From: an uncultured Spartobacteria bacterium | GTDB lineage: Bacteria; Verrucomicrobiota; Verrucomicrobiia; Chthoniobacterales; Chthoniobacteraceae | DNA length: 64,000 bases | Reading direction: 5' to 3' | NCBI GenBank assembly: GCA_903882875.1 | Contig: CAIRYQ010000120.1 | Coordinates: 124,001-188,000, forward strand | In this document: positions 1-12,049 of the stretch, in pieces | How positions within the stretch are numbered: position 1 is the first letter of the stretch | Layout: the number at the start of each line of letters is the position of its first letter | Notes under the pieces: generated by a model | Database searches by the model: none | What the model was told of the DNA's origin: nothing | Seen by the model: the letters and a program-made list of their open reading frames with translations, nothing else | Translations under genes and position numbers: made by a program

Positions 1-1903
1 CGCGGCGATCGTGTATCACAAGGAGATCAAGCCCGCCGCGCCCGCGAAGGCCGACGCGGGGCAGCTCCTCGTCTCGCAGAGTTTCTTCCGCCAGGGCGAC
101 CGCTACCGGCAGCAGGGCAATGAGAAGTTTGAAAAATACGTCGCGGAGGAATTTCTCACCGGCGCGGTGTACGGCGCGAATGTCGTCGTCACGAACCCGA
201 CGAGTTCGCCCGTGAAGGCCGAGGTGCTGCTGCAAATCCCGCAGGGCGCGCTGTCCGTCCACGGCAGCAAGCCGACCGATTCGCTGCGGCTGCGGCTCGA
301 TCCCTACACGACGAAGACGTTCGAGTATTACTTCTACTTCCCCTCGGTGCCGCGCGCCGGGATGAAGTTTCCGCACTACCCGGTGAATGTCGCCGTCGCG
401 GGCAACAGCGCGGCTGCGGCGAAGGCGTTCGAGTTCAACGTCGTCGCGAAGCTCACGCAGTTCGACAAGGCGTCGTGGGACTACGTCTCGCAGTACGGAA
501 CGGACGCGGAGGTGTTTGACTTCCTCGCGCAGAACAATGTCGAGTCGCTGAACCTCGAGCGCATCGCATGGCGTTGCCGGCAGAGCGGCGACTTTTTCAA
601 AAAGCTGATCGGTGTGATGCAGGCGCGGCATGTGTGGCAGCCCGTGATCTACAGCTACTCGGTCGTCCACAATGACACGCCGGCGCTGCGTGAATTCTTG
701 AAGCACCGCGATGATTTCCTGAATGGCTGCGGGCCGTTCTTCTCCTCGAAACTCATCACGATCGATCCCATCGAGCGCCGCAGCTACGAGCATCTCGAAT
801 ACAGCCCGCTCGTGAACCAGCGCGCGCACATGCTCGGCAACGAACGCCGCATCGCAAACCCGACGGTGCTCGGGCAATACCAGCACTTGCTCGACATCCT
901 CGCACACAAGCCGCAGCTCGACGCGATGGACAGCATGAGCGTGACGTATCACCTCTTCCTGCAGGATCGCGTGGAGGATGCGCTCGCGCGTTTCCACGCC
1001 GTGGATGCGAAGGCGCTGCCGACAAAAATTCAGCACGACTACTTCCGCTGCTACGCGGATTTCTACGAGGGCAATCTCGCCGAGGCGCGCGGCATCGCGG
1101 CGAATTACACCGGGCATCCGGTCGCGCGCTGGCGGAATCTTTTCGCCGAAGTCGGCTCACAGCTCGACGAGATCGAAGGCAAGGCCGCGGCGAAGAAGGA
1201 CGACGACAAGCCGGATCGCGAGAAGCAGCAGGCCGAACTCGCGGCGACAGAGCCGACGTTCGACTTCAAGGTGGAGAACAAATCCATCGCGCTGACATGG
1301 AAGAATCTCGGCGACGTGACGATCAACTACTACCTCATGGATCCCGAGTTCTCGTTCAGCAGCAGCCCGTTCGTGAGCCAGGATTCGGGCCGCTTCAGCA
1401 TCATCAAGCCGAGCAGCAGCGCGAAGCACGCGCTGCCGCAGGGCAAGGACGCGCTCGACATTCCGCTGCCGGGTGAATTTGCGAAAGCAAATGTGCTCGT
1501 GGAGATCGTCGGCGCGGGAAAGCGCAAGGCGCAGCCGTATCACGCCAACACACTCAAGCTCACGCTCGCGGAAAACTATGGCCGCATCGAGGCGCTCGAC
1601 AGTGCCACCGGCAAGCCCGTCGCGAAGGCCTATGTGAAAGTGTACGCGCGGCTGAACAACGGCACGGTGCGCTTCTTCAAGGACGGCTACACCGACCTCC
1701 GCGGACGCTTCGACTACGCGAGCCTGAACGCGCCGGAAAACGTGGAGGCCATGCAATTCGGCGGCGAGCCCGCGCCAGCGAACGGCCTCGACTACCAGAT
1801 GCTCAAGCCCGCCGAACTCAACAGCGTGGAGAAACTCGCCATCCTGCTCCTCAGCGACACGAATGGTGCTGCCGTCCGCGAAGTGAATCCGCCGCGAAAT
1901 TGA
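1..1903 (+). CDS. Large hypothetical protein, C-terminal part (5' end outside window)
   Basis: The reading frame is already open at the left edge (in frame from base 2), so the visible 630 or so residues are the C-terminal part of a longer protein; a GTG at base 11 is probably not the real start. No family is recognised with certainty. Early residues look like beta-sandwich repeats of the macroglobulin type (a hydrophobic strand pattern around PYTTKTFEYYFYFPS), the middle is helical and rich in Tyr, Phe and His, and a charged linker (KAAAKKDDDKPDREKQQ) leads to further beta domains. Near the end SATGKPVAKAYVKVYAR followed by a Gly-Arg-Phe strand resembles a transthyretin or carboxypeptidase-regulatory-like fold. 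A secreted or periplasmic structural role is an inference only. It ends 14 bp before a possible small membrane protein gene. Confidence 0.75.
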   Translation, partial: AAIVYHKEIKPAAPAKADAGQLLVSQSFFRQGDRYRQQGNEKFEKYVAEEFLTGAVYGANVVVTNPTSSPVKAEVLLQIPQGALSVHGSKPTDSLRLRLDPYTTKTFEYYFYFPSVPRAGMKFPHYPVNVAVAGNSAAAAKAFEFNVVAKLTQFDKASWDYVSQYGTDAEVFDFLAQNNVESLNLERIAWRCRQSGDFFKKLIGVMQARHVWQPVIYSYSVVHNDTPALREFLKHRDDFLNGCGPFFSSKLITIDPIERRSYEHLEYSPLVNQRAHMLGNERRIANPTVLGQYQHLLDILAHKPQLDAMDSMSVTYHLFLQDRVEDALARFHAVDAKALPTKIQHDYFRCYADFYEGNLAEARGIAANYTGHPVARWRNLFAEVGSQLDEIEGKAAAKKDDDKPDREKQQAELAATEPTFDFKVENKSIALTWKNLGDVTINYYLMDPEFSFSSSPFVSQDSGRFSIIKPSSSAKHALPQGKDALDIPLPGEFAKANVLVEIVGAGKRKAQPYHANTLKLTLAENYGRIEALDSATGKPVAKAYVKVYARLNNGTVRFFKDGYTDLRGRFDYASLNAPENVEAMQFGGEPAPANGLDYQMLKPAELNSVEKLAILLLSDTNGAAVREVNPPRN

Positions 1904-1916
1904 ACACGCGAACAAG

Positions 1917-2048
1917 ATGGAAGCCCACGGCTCACGGAAACACTGGCTGATTGGGTTTCTCGTGTTCTCGCTTGTGCTGGCGGTGACAAGACTATGCGAT
2001 CCGTGGTTCACAACCGATGAAGCCAACGATGCAGCCGAAGAACGATAA
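1917..2048 (+). CDS. Possible small single-span membrane protein (43 aa)
   Basis: A short frame begins ATG GAA GCC just after the preceding stop. It encodes 43 residues: a basic start (EAHGSRKHW), one hydrophobic stretch of about 16 residues (LIGFLVFSLVLAV) and an acidic tail ending EANDAAEER. It overlaps the first 32 bases of yacG in another frame, an arrangement common for translationally coupled small genes. The single membrane segment and tight spacing are the only support. It could be a chance frame. Confidence 0.35.
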   Translation: MEAHGSRKHWLIGFLVFSLVLAVTRLCDPWFTTDEANDAAEER

Positions 2049-2256
2049 ACTCCGCTGCCCCGTCTGCGGAAAGCCCGCGGACTTCAATACGCCACCCGTC
2101 GGCCCGTTCTGCTCCAGCCGCTGCAAGACAATCGATCTCGGAAAATGGCTCGGCGAAGAACACCGGATCAGCGAGCCGCTGCGCCCGGATCACTTCGAGG
2201 AATTCGAGGAGATTGCAGGAGCAGGAGTGGATGCGGCGGACGGATGCCAAAGGTGA
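2017..2256 (+). CDS. yacG: DNA gyrase inhibitor YacG (zinc-binding)
   Basis: A 79-residue protein with the YacG zinc knuckle: a CPVCGK pair (Cys14, Cys17) and FCSSRCK (Cys32, Cys36), followed by IDLGKWLGEEHRI, the conserved stretch after the last cysteines. YacG proteins bind GyrB and inhibit gyrase; that role is known for the family and not shown here. The chosen ATG gives MKPTMQPKND; a second ATG four codons later is equally possible because no Shine-Dalgarno sequence is visible. The C-terminal tail after about residue 55 is acidic. The 3' end overlaps the start of the secreted protease by 13 bases, so the two may be co-transcribed. Confidence 0.88.
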   Translation: MKPTMQPKNDKLRCPVCGKPADFNTPPVGPFCSSRCKTIDLGKWLGEEHRISEPLRPDHFEEFEEIAGAGVDAADGCQR

Positions 2257-5200
2257 AATCGCACGCATCTGACAGGAAGTTGAACCCTCCACCCGCACCA
2301 GCCTTCCTGCACGAGGGAACTTCCCACTTTGGAAAAATTTTCCGATTTCGATTTGCATGCGCGATTCTGTGCCACGTCGCACTGTTACTGTGTGCGCTCG
2401 TGCCGCTGGGCGGAGAGGACATCCGCCCGCAGCGCATCCCGTCGGGAGCGGGCATCCGCGATCTGCGGAAGGTCCTCCCACATCCGGCGGCACGAAAGGA
2501 TGCGCTGGCCGATGCGGGTGATTTTCTCCGAATGCCGGACGGCCGCGAAATCCGCCTGCTGCGCGCGACGGAGAGTGCGGCGGTGGCCTTCACGACGAAG
2601 GCGAATCGCGACCGCGGCACGGCGGCGCTGAAGTCGCGCAAGGAAATCCCCGCGCACACGGAAGCGGGGCGCGCGGAATTTCGAAAAGGCGCTAGCATCC
2701 ACATCGTGCGTGCGGACAAGGCGGGCCTCGCAATGGACCCGAGGGCGATGCAAACCGATGCGAGCGTCGCCTACGCGCGGCCTGTGCTCGTGGATCCAAA
2801 GTCACGCACGCGCATGATCGCGACCGACGAGATCATCGCAGCATTTCCCGAGAAGACTACGCCCGCACAGATACGCGGACTCGCCGCAGGCGCTGGCCTG
2901 CAGGCTGTCGTTCGCGCCGGAAACGAAAAGCTGAACGCATGGCGCCTTCGTCTCGCCAAACCGAAAGTCGGCGACCCGCTGCAAATCGCGCGCACGTTCG
3001 CACAGACAAAGGGCGTGCTGTGGGCGCAGCCGAATTTCCTCCGCGAGATGCGGCGCTGCTTCACACCGCCCAATCCGCTCTTCGCCGACCAGCAGGCGCT
3101 CAGCAATCTCGGGCTCAACCATGCCACTGCGGGCGCGGACGTGAAGGCGACAACGGCGTGGGACAAGACGACAGGCAACAGCGGCATTGTCATCGCCATC
3201 ATTGACGACGGAGTGGACATCACGCACCCCGGCCTCCGCATTTTCACGAATCCCGGCGAATCCGGCGGCGGAAAGGAAACCAACGGCGCGGACGATGACG
3301 AGAACGGCTTTGCGGACGACGTGCATGGCTGGGACTTCGCGAACAACGACAACAACCCCTCGCCCGTCGGCACCAACGGCCACGGCACCGGAACCGCGGG
3401 CATCGCAGGCGGAATTTTTTCCACTGCGGCAAAGACCGCGGGCATCGCGGGCGGCTGCACGATCCTGCCGGTGAAAATCGCGGACGACACGGGCACCTTC
3501 ACGACCGACGCGGCCATCGGCACCGCGATCATCTACGCGTCCACATTCGCCGACGTGCTGAGCAACAGTTGGGGCGGCGGATCGGAATCGCCGTTCATTG
3601 ACGCGGCGATTGATTACGCCACCGCGCACGGACGTGGCGGAAAAGGCTGCCCGGTTTTTTTCGCCACAGGAAACTCCGCAAGCACATGGATGAACGGCGG
3701 CGGCCGTGTGCGCCTCTCCACCGCCGGGCTGAACGGGAGCTATTACCTCGGCTTTTACTACGTCCGCAACGCGACTGCCGACGGCGAGGAGACCATCCGC
3801 ATTGACAACGTGTGCGTGCTCGATGCGGACGGCTACACGCACCGCAATGACCTTCTGCGCGACGAGGATTTCGAGTCTTGGTTTTCACTCAACTACGGAA
3901 CCTACGTCCAATACGTCACCCCCTCCGGTTCATGGCTGGGCTTCACGGCTCCCGGCACCCCGTTCTGGTCCCTCGATACGACGAATGCGCTGAAAGGTAC
4001 CGGCGGCATTTACTCGGCGGCATCGCCGCAGCTCACGAACGGCCAGGACTCCATTCTCATCACACCGCGCATCACCGTCACGGGCGCCGAGACGATTGCA
4101 TTCGCGCACTCATTCTCGATCTCCGCAGACTCGGATTTTTACATCCTGCTCTACGATGCTGACCTGAACTTCACCTACCGCGGCTGGGGCCCGGTACAGG
4201 GTCCGCCGGATGCCGTGTCGCCGGACACGATCTACCCGGCGAGCTACGCGAAAAGCATCGCAGTCGGCGCATCGAACGACACCGACCGGCGGAGCGATTA
4301 CAGTTGTTACGCGGGGCATCTTGATTTCGTTGCGCCGAGCAACGGCGGATGGAACGACATCGCGACGCTCGATCCCGTGGGCGATATCGGCTGGACGCCG
4401 GATGATTTCAAAATGAACTTCGGCGGCACGTCGTCCGCCGCACCGCTCGCCGCGGGCATCGCGGCGCTCATGCTCTCGGTGAATCCGACGCTCACGGAAA
4501 ATGAAATCCGCACCATCCTTCACAACACCTGCGACCAGATCGGCGGCGTGACCTACGTGAACGGCACGCACCCGGAGTACGGCTACGGCCGCGTGAATGC
4601 CGCGCGCGCCATGGAGAGCGCGATGCCTTCCTTGAGCGTGAACAATGTCACCACCACCGAAGGTTCCGATGCCGCACCGGGCACCGCGACTTTCACCGTC
4701 ACACTCTCCGCCGCGACTGTGCGCGATGTCACGGTGGACTGGAACACCGTGAACGGCACCGCGCTCGCAGGCACGAACTTCACCGCCGCGAACGGCACGC
4801 TCACGATCCCTGCGGGCTCCACTACCGCGCAGGTCGGCGTGAGACTCATCGGCGGCGTTCTCAGGCAGCCATCGGCAACATTTTCCCTGTACCTTGCCAA
4901 TGCAGCCAACGCGACCATTTTTCGTACGAACAGCAATGCCACCATCACCGCACTCGACACCGATGGCGACGGGATGCCCGACTACTGGGAAATCGCGAAC
5001 GGCTTCAATCCGCTCGATCCATCCGACGCCGCGCTCGACGCCGACGGCGACGGGCTCACAAACCTCCAGGAATTTCTCGGCGGCACGAATCCTCACGACC
5101 CCGCCGACCCGACGCGCATCCTCGGCACACGCATGAACGGCAGCGATTTTCTCTTCACATTCAAATCCGTCACGGAACACACGTATCGCATCGAATACAA

Positions 5201-5345
5201 AGATCAGCTCACCGACGCCGCTTGGCAGCCTCTCGGCACGGACATCCCCGGCACCGGCACGGCCATCGAAGTCCCCGATCCGAACATCACCGCAGGCCAG
5301 CCGTCGCGCTTCTACCGCGCGCGCGTGCTGCCCGCTGTGCCGTAG
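2244..5345 (+). CDS. Secreted subtilisin-like serine protease (S8) with Calx-beta domain
   Basis: A 1033-residue exported peptidase. A basic start and hydrophobic core (FACAILCHVALLLCAL) act as signal sequence. The S8 triad is complete: Asp321 in IAIIDDGVDITHPG, His380 in NGHGTGTAG and Ser730 in GGTSSAAPLA. The His-to-Ser distance of 350 residues is about twice the usual one, because a beta-rich insertion of roughly 190 residues (about 470 to 660, rich in Tyr and Gly, resembling an adhesion or jelly-roll module) lies between them. After the protease come a Calx-beta-like domain (about 795 to 890), a calcium-type Asp repeat (DTDGDGMPDYWE and DADGDGLTNLQEF) and a C-terminal beta domain. The ATG at 2244 is chosen because it precedes the signal; an upstream in-frame start at 2145 would lie deep inside yacG. 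Confidence 0.9.
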   Translation: MPKVKSHASDRKLNPPPAPAFLHEGTSHFGKIFRFRFACAILCHVALLLCALVPLGGEDIRPQRIPSGAGIRDLRKVLPHPAARKDALADAGDFLRMPDGREIRLLRATESAAVAFTTKANRDRGTAALKSRKEIPAHTEAGRAEFRKGASIHIVRADKAGLAMDPRAMQTDASVAYARPVLVDPKSRTRMIATDEIIAAFPEKTTPAQIRGLAAGAGLQAVVRAGNEKLNAWRLRLAKPKVGDPLQIARTFAQTKGVLWAQPNFLREMRRCFTPPNPLFADQQALSNLGLNHATAGADVKATTAWDKTTGNSGIVIAIIDDGVDITHPGLRIFTNPGESGGGKETNGADDDENGFADDVHGWDFANNDNNPSPVGTNGHGTGTAGIAGGIFSTAAKTAGIAGGCTILPVKIADDTGTFTTDAAIGTAIIYASTFADVLSNSWGGGSESPFIDAAIDYATAHGRGGKGCPVFFATGNSASTWMNGGGRVRLSTAGLNGSYYLGFYYVRNATADGEETIRIDNVCVLDADGYTHRNDLLRDEDFESWFSLNYGTYVQYVTPSGSWLGFTAPGTPFWSLDTTNALKGTGGIYSAASPQLTNGQDSILITPRITVTGAETIAFAHSFSISADSDFYILLYDADLNFTYRGWGPVQGPPDAVSPDTIYPASYAKSIAVGASNDTDRRSDYSCYAGHLDFVAPSNGGWNDIATLDPVGDIGWTPDDFKMNFGGTSSAAPLAAGIAALMLSVNPTLTENEIRTILHNTCDQIGGVTYVNGTHPEYGYGRVNAARAMESAMPSLSVNNVTTTEGSDAAPGTATFTVTLSAATVRDVTVDWNTVNGTALAGTNFTAANGTLTIPAGSTTAQVGVRLIGGVLRQPSATFSLYLANAANATIFRTNSNATITALDTDGDGMPDYWEIANGFNPLDPSDAALDADGDGLTNLQEFLGGTNPHDPADPTRILGTRMNGSDFLFTFKSVTEHTYRIEYKDQLTDAAWQPLGTDIPGTGTAIEVPDPNITAGQPSRFYRARVLPAVP

Positions 5346-5371
5346 CCGCCGACAGCAGGGCGGACGAATAT

Positions 5372-5392
5372 GGATTGTGAATTGTGGATTGA
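5372..5392 (+). repeat. Short heptamer repeat (three units)
   Basis: In the 130-bp gap between the protease and helicase genes lie three tandem 7-base units, GGATTGT, GAATTGT and GGATTGA. This belongs to the same type of intergenic heptamer repeat seen inside the helicase gene and at 41.56 kb. Confidence 0.6.
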
Positions 5393-5475
5393 AAGGCAGC
5401 CCGCCTCCTCACGGGGGCGGGTGCGGATGAATTGCTTGATGAATCGCGGCGCTGCTGCGCGTATTGCCCGCAACG

Positions 5476-7617
<2,142 letters not shown>

Positions 7618-7835
7618 AAGGAGAAGGGCCATGCCCTTTGCGGGACGCAGCCCCGGACAACTCAGTCAGGATTGCGAACGCTCAACAACAGTTCACCTGC
7701 GTCACCGGTCTGCAAAACATTTTCAATCCGGCGGCATTCCCGGAAGAGACAAGCACGGACGGAGAAGCCGTACAGCAATACGAGCAATGGAATTTTTTCG
7801 AGAGCGGCACGAGCACCGATTTTTCAGACGCGACG

Positions 7836-7866
7836 AAAAAGGCCGCGCTTCGTGTGAAGCGCGGCC
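7836..7866 (-). terminator. Rho-independent terminator of the toroid-protein gene
   Basis: A perfect 11-bp stem (GGCCGCGCTTC paired with GAAGCGCGGCC) with a 4-base loop, followed on the minus strand by TTTTT. It lies 28 bases past the stop of the minus-strand gene at 7895 and ends that transcript. The remaining 220 bases up to the helicase stop hold no supported gene. Confidence 0.9.
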
Positions 7867-7894
7867 CTTGGAAAATTGGAAATGCTCCCTCGGC

Positions 7895-9424
7895 TCAGCC
7901 TTCGCGGTTGGTAGGCATGTAGCGGTAGAAGACCTCAAGCATCAGAATGCAGAGCGTGGTGCGATACACGTTCGGCGACATCGTCGCTGCGGTCTGCAAA
8001 TTGCCGACGCTGTTCGAGGCCATCGGCGGCCAGCTTCCGTCCGCGGCCTGGGCACCCACGATCTCATCCTGGAACCAGCGGTTCCATTTCGTCCATGCGC
8101 TGCCGCCGAACATGAGGCACGCCTGCGTGTGATAGTACCAAGCGTAGAGGTCCGCCTTGGGGCCCAGGTATTTTACAGGATAGTCTTTTTCGGTCTCGTC
8201 GAGCACCCACTCCATGCCCTTCTTCAACACACCCTTCTCGCCCTTCCAGAAGAGCTGGCAGAGGATGCCGACGCCGCTGAGGCTGTATTTGTCTGAGGGG
8301 CTGCGGTAGCCGTAGCCGCCTTTCGGCCCCTTGAGCCGCTCAAGGCAGGTCATCGCCTTGTCGAGGGCCTCATCCACTCCGTAGATGCCGAGTTTGCTGA
8401 GATGAGCGGCCTTCAGCGCCTGAATCTGCCAGCCGGTCACAGAAAGATCGTCCGCAGTCTTATCGTAGGAATACATCCAGCCGCCGCCCGGCCCTTGACC
8501 CTGCACGATGTAGCCGACGGCCTGCTTGAAGAGTTCGCGCACATTCACATCCTGCGTCATCGTGTAGTATTCGCCGAGCGCGTAAGTGCAGATGGCGTGT
8601 TCATAGACGCCGGGCTGGTCGAACGATTTCCGCATGCTAAGGCGGCCCTCATTGGTCGCGCCATTGGTCAGAATCCACTCGACCGCCTTGTTCACCGTGA
8701 GGCCGAACTGCTGCGATTCCGGAGTCTCGCCGTGGCCGAGGAAGCAGAGCAGGGCAAGTCCGGTCATCGCGCCCTTGTTGCCGTCGCCCCATGAGCCATC
8801 GGGACTTTGATTTTTCTGGAGCCACGCGAGGCCTTTCAAAACGGCCATTTCAGCCGCAGGCTTCATCTTGTTATCCGCCATCGCCTTTGCCTTGCCGGCA
8901 CCGACGCGGCCTTTCATTGCGCCGGGAAGACCGCCGAGCCCGCCGCCCATTTTGGCGATGTTGCCCGCGGCCTTCGTGAGATCCGAAGTGTTCGTGTTGA
9001 TCTTCACGCTCACCTGCTGCGGCGCGACCTTGAAGGTGCTCGCCGCGCTGGTCGTCTGGATGACGTCAATGGTCGGGCTGTTGATCGTCGGCGTCGGCGT
9101 CACCTGCTGCTCCGTAGGCACGGCATCGGCGGGGGACTCCGGCGGCGGCGAAAGATCCTCTGCGGTGGAAATCAGACCGTCGCCACCCTCGGCTACGAAA
9201 TCCGGCGGCTCGACCATCGCCTTGTAGAGAACGATCGATCCCATGATGATCACGATGCCGGTGTGGATCACGCAGGAGAGCATGAAGTATCGCGACTCGG
9301 CGAGCTTCTGCTGGAATCTCTGAATGAACGTGAGCCGCGGCTCGACGATTTGCTGCTGGGGTTCGCCTTCCTGTTCCGTCTGGAGAGAATCGTGCATGGG
9401 ATTGGGGTTCTCGAAATTAGACAT
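7895..9424 (-). CDS. Membrane-anchored prenyltransferase/squalene-oxidase-repeat protein
   Basis: A 509-residue protein. After a short cytoplasmic start comes one membrane helix (YFMLSCVIHTGIVIIMGSIV, about 45 to 65), then a Pro/Thr-rich linker with ESPADAVPTEQQ, and a C-terminal alpha-alpha toroid made of repeats such as GLAWLQKNQSPDGSWGDG, GPGGGWMYSYD and AADGSWPPM. These QW-like repeats are typical of squalene-hopene cyclases and prenyltransferases, but the catalytic DXDD motif of cyclases is absent, so an enzymatic role is not claimed. The ATG at 9424 is chosen because sequence upstream of it has no protein-like features and enters the kinase gene. The gene lies 56 bp downstream of the kinase on the same strand and shares its terminator, so the two probably form an operon. 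Confidence 0.82.
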   Translation of the reverse strand: MSNFENPNPMHDSLQTEQEGEPQQQIVEPRLTFIQRFQQKLAESRYFMLSCVIHTGIVIIMGSIVLYKAMVEPPDFVAEGGDGLISTAEDLSPPPESPADAVPTEQQVTPTPTINSPTIDVIQTTSAASTFKVAPQQVSVKINTNTSDLTKAAGNIAKMGGGLGGLPGAMKGRVGAGKAKAMADNKMKPAAEMAVLKGLAWLQKNQSPDGSWGDGNKGAMTGLALLCFLGHGETPESQQFGLTVNKAVEWILTNGATNEGRLSMRKSFDQPGVYEHAICTYALGEYYTMTQDVNVRELFKQAVGYIVQGQGPGGGWMYSYDKTADDLSVTGWQIQALKAAHLSKLGIYGVDEALDKAMTCLERLKGPKGGYGYRSPSDKYSLSGVGILCQLFWKGEKGVLKKGMEWVLDETEKDYPVKYLGPKADLYAWYYHTQACLMFGGSAWTKWNRWFQDEIVGAQAADGSWPPMASNSVGNLQTAATMSPNVYRTTLCILMLEVFYRYMPTNREG

Positions 9425-9480
9425 CGGGTGCAACAGGGTGTCAATCGCTGGCACTAAGAAAATCCGGCACGGGGAGTTGG

Positions 9481-11974
9481 TCAACGCTCTCCGCGAGGCA
9501 CCAGCACGGAGCGAAAGCCGTATGTCACATCCCGCTGTTTGAGATCCGCGACCTCGCGGTAGCCGAGGCGGAGGTATTCCTGCTTGCTCGTCGCCCACGA
9601 TCCTCCGCGTAACGCGCGCCATTCCCGGTGCTGCGGGCTGCTGCTGTAAATGTCCTCCACCCACTGCCAGACATTGCCGCTCATGTCGAAAAGGCCCGCC
9701 TTGTTTGCGGCAAAGCTGCCGACCGGCGACGTCTGCGGAAAGCCGTCATTGTAGCCCGCGATGAACGGAGGGCGCTTCCGCGATGCGTCCGCAAAATTTC
9801 CCGAACGCGGCGGCGGCGGCCATGCCCTGCCCCACGCGAAATCGCGCACGCCGCCGTCGCGTTCCTGCGGCGTCGTGCCGCCCTCGCCGACGATGCCCGC
9901 GGCCGCGCTCCACTCCGCGTCCGTCGGCAGCCGGTAGATCTGGCCCTCGACGAGCTGATCCGATTTGATCTCGCGCTCGGTGAGCCACTGGCAGAACGCG
10001 CGCGCGTCCTCCCAGTTCACATTCACCGCCGGATGCGTGTCCTCCTGCGGAAATTCCAGCGGCGCGCGCACGAAGCCCGTCGCCTCGCAGAACGCCTGGA
10101 AGTCGCGCACACGCACCGGCCACACCGCGACCAGCACATTGCCCACCGGCACGAAGCGCATCCCGAGCGAATTCTCCCACTTCTCACCGGGATGCGGCAC
10201 AGGCCTGCGCTCGAAACGCACGCCGACGAACGCCTGCTCACCAGCCTTCACACTCGCGACAGCCTCCGCATTCCGGTAGCCCGCGAGCCGCAGCGAATAC
10301 TTCCGCTCGCCCGGCTCGAGATCGTCCACGAGGAGCGGCGTGAGCCCGATTTCCTTTCCCTCAAAAATCACGCTGGCCTGCGCAGGCGCGCTCGTGATTT
10401 TCACGCGGCCGAACGGGAACGCAAACGCGACCCCGGCCTCCGTCCCGGCCTCGGCGCGCACCGTGCGCTCCTGCGCGGGCCAGCCGCGGTAGCGCGCAGT
10501 CAGCTTGTGCTCGCCCTCGGCGATCGCGATTTCGCACGGCGCGGTGCCCGCGGATTTGCCGTCGGCAAAAATCTCCGCGCCCTGCGGCGAGCTGCTGATG
10601 AGAAATTTTCCCGAGCTGAACTGCAGCGACGCCGCGGCCGTCTCACCGCTCGCGACCTCGACTGCCGCGCGCTTTTCCACGCCGTCGTGCCGCATCACGA
10701 TCTCGTAGGCGCCCGTCGGCAGATCGGAAAAATCCGCGGGCGTCTTCCCGTTTTTCACAATGTCAGCTCCGCTGCGGATCTCGAATTCGCAGCCCGGCGG
10801 CTGCGATGCGACATGCACAGATCCGAGGCTGCGCCGGAGCGAAATGGCGCGCGGCTTCGTCTCCGTATCCGCCGCGATCTTCAACGGCACGTCGAGCGGA
10901 TCGTATCCCGGCAGCATCACGCGCGCGTTGTGAGTGCCGGACTTCAGCCCCGCAAAATGCGCCGGGCTCCGCAGCATCCGCTGCTCGATGATCACCATCG
11001 CGCCGGGAGGATCCGTCTCGACGAGCGTCGCGCCTTCGCCCTCCGGCTGCGACGGCCCGCGCATTCTCCACGCGCCCAATGCGAGCCCGCACACGAGCAG
11101 CAGCGCCACGATCGGCAGCCAGTGCCGCCGCCGGTGCATGCCGCCGAGAGGACGCCCGTCGCGCACATTCTCCAGATCCTCGTGCATCTCGTCCGCCGTC
11201 GCATAGCGATCCTCCGTATCCCGCGCGCATGCGCGAAGCAGCACGTCGTTCAGTCGCATGAGCTGCACCTTGTCCGGCATCCCGGAGATGTTCGTATTCA
11301 GCTCGGGGAACTGCATCCGATCCTTCCCCATCGCGATTTCGTAGAGCACTTTTCCGAGGCTGTACAGATCCGCCTGCGCCGTGCCGTGGCCCTCCGGCGG
11401 CACGTAGCCCTCGGTGCCGACAAACGAATCCTGTCCCATCGCCGACACGAGCCCGATGTCCGCGATCTTCGGCACGCCGCCGACGAAGATGATGTTCGCG
11501 GGCTTGATGTCGCGATGCACGAGCCCGTGCCGGTGCAGCGCGGCGAGCGCAGTCGTGAGCGATAGCCCGAGCGTGATCACCTCGTCCGCCGGCAGCCGCG
11601 CGACGCGCTGGAGTTCGCTCTTCAGCGTCTTCGGCTGATACGCGGCAGGATCGAATTTTCCACGCGGGATCGCGTCGTCCGCGAGTTCCATCACGTAGTA
11701 GAAAAATCCGCCGTCATCGCTGCGCCCGACGTGCAGGATGTCCACGAAGCCCTCGTGCTCGCGCGACACCGGCTCGAAGCGCGCCATGCCGTCGAATTCG
11801 CGTTCAAACGAACGCTCGTCGTCGAAACGCGAACGCTCCACAATTTTCACCGCGCGCTCACGCACCCGTGAGCGAACGCGCAAGCCAGATCTCGCCGTAG
11901 CTCCCGCGCCCGATCGGTCGCACCACATGATGATGCGGCACCGACGGCGGTGGCGTGGCGGTGGCTTGTGACAT
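9481..11974 (-). CDS. Ser/Thr protein kinase with PEGA repeats and FGE-type domain; frameshifted near N terminus
   Basis: A Hanks-type kinase (HRHGLVHRDIKPANI, then ADIGL in place of DFG) joined by one membrane helix (LPIVALLLVCGLALGAW) to four PEGA-like beta repeats and a C-terminal formylglycine-generating-enzyme/sulfatase-modifying fold (GNVWQWVED, RALRGGSW). The true N terminus is in another frame: ATG at 11974 reads MSQATATPPPSV and contains the ATP loop IGRGSYGEIWLARS, but stops after 38 codons at TGA (11860 to 11858). Dropping one base there (TGAGCG to TGGCGC) joins it to RAVKIVERSRF, which carries the catalytic lysine and continues in frame to the end. The main frame therefore spans about 9481 to 11857. 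This is a real inactivating frameshift, a programmed one, or a sequencing error. Confidence 0.8.
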
Positions 11975-12049
11975 GACACGCGGATGATGGCAAAAGCGCG
12001 GCAATTCCGCCACCGTCTCGTGAGCTTATTCGCGCAGCGCCCTGCGTGC

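Noticed and set aside
2145-2243. Upstream start for the S8 protease
   Set aside because: It would add 33 Arg/Gly-rich residues before the signal peptide and overlap yacG by more than 100 bases.
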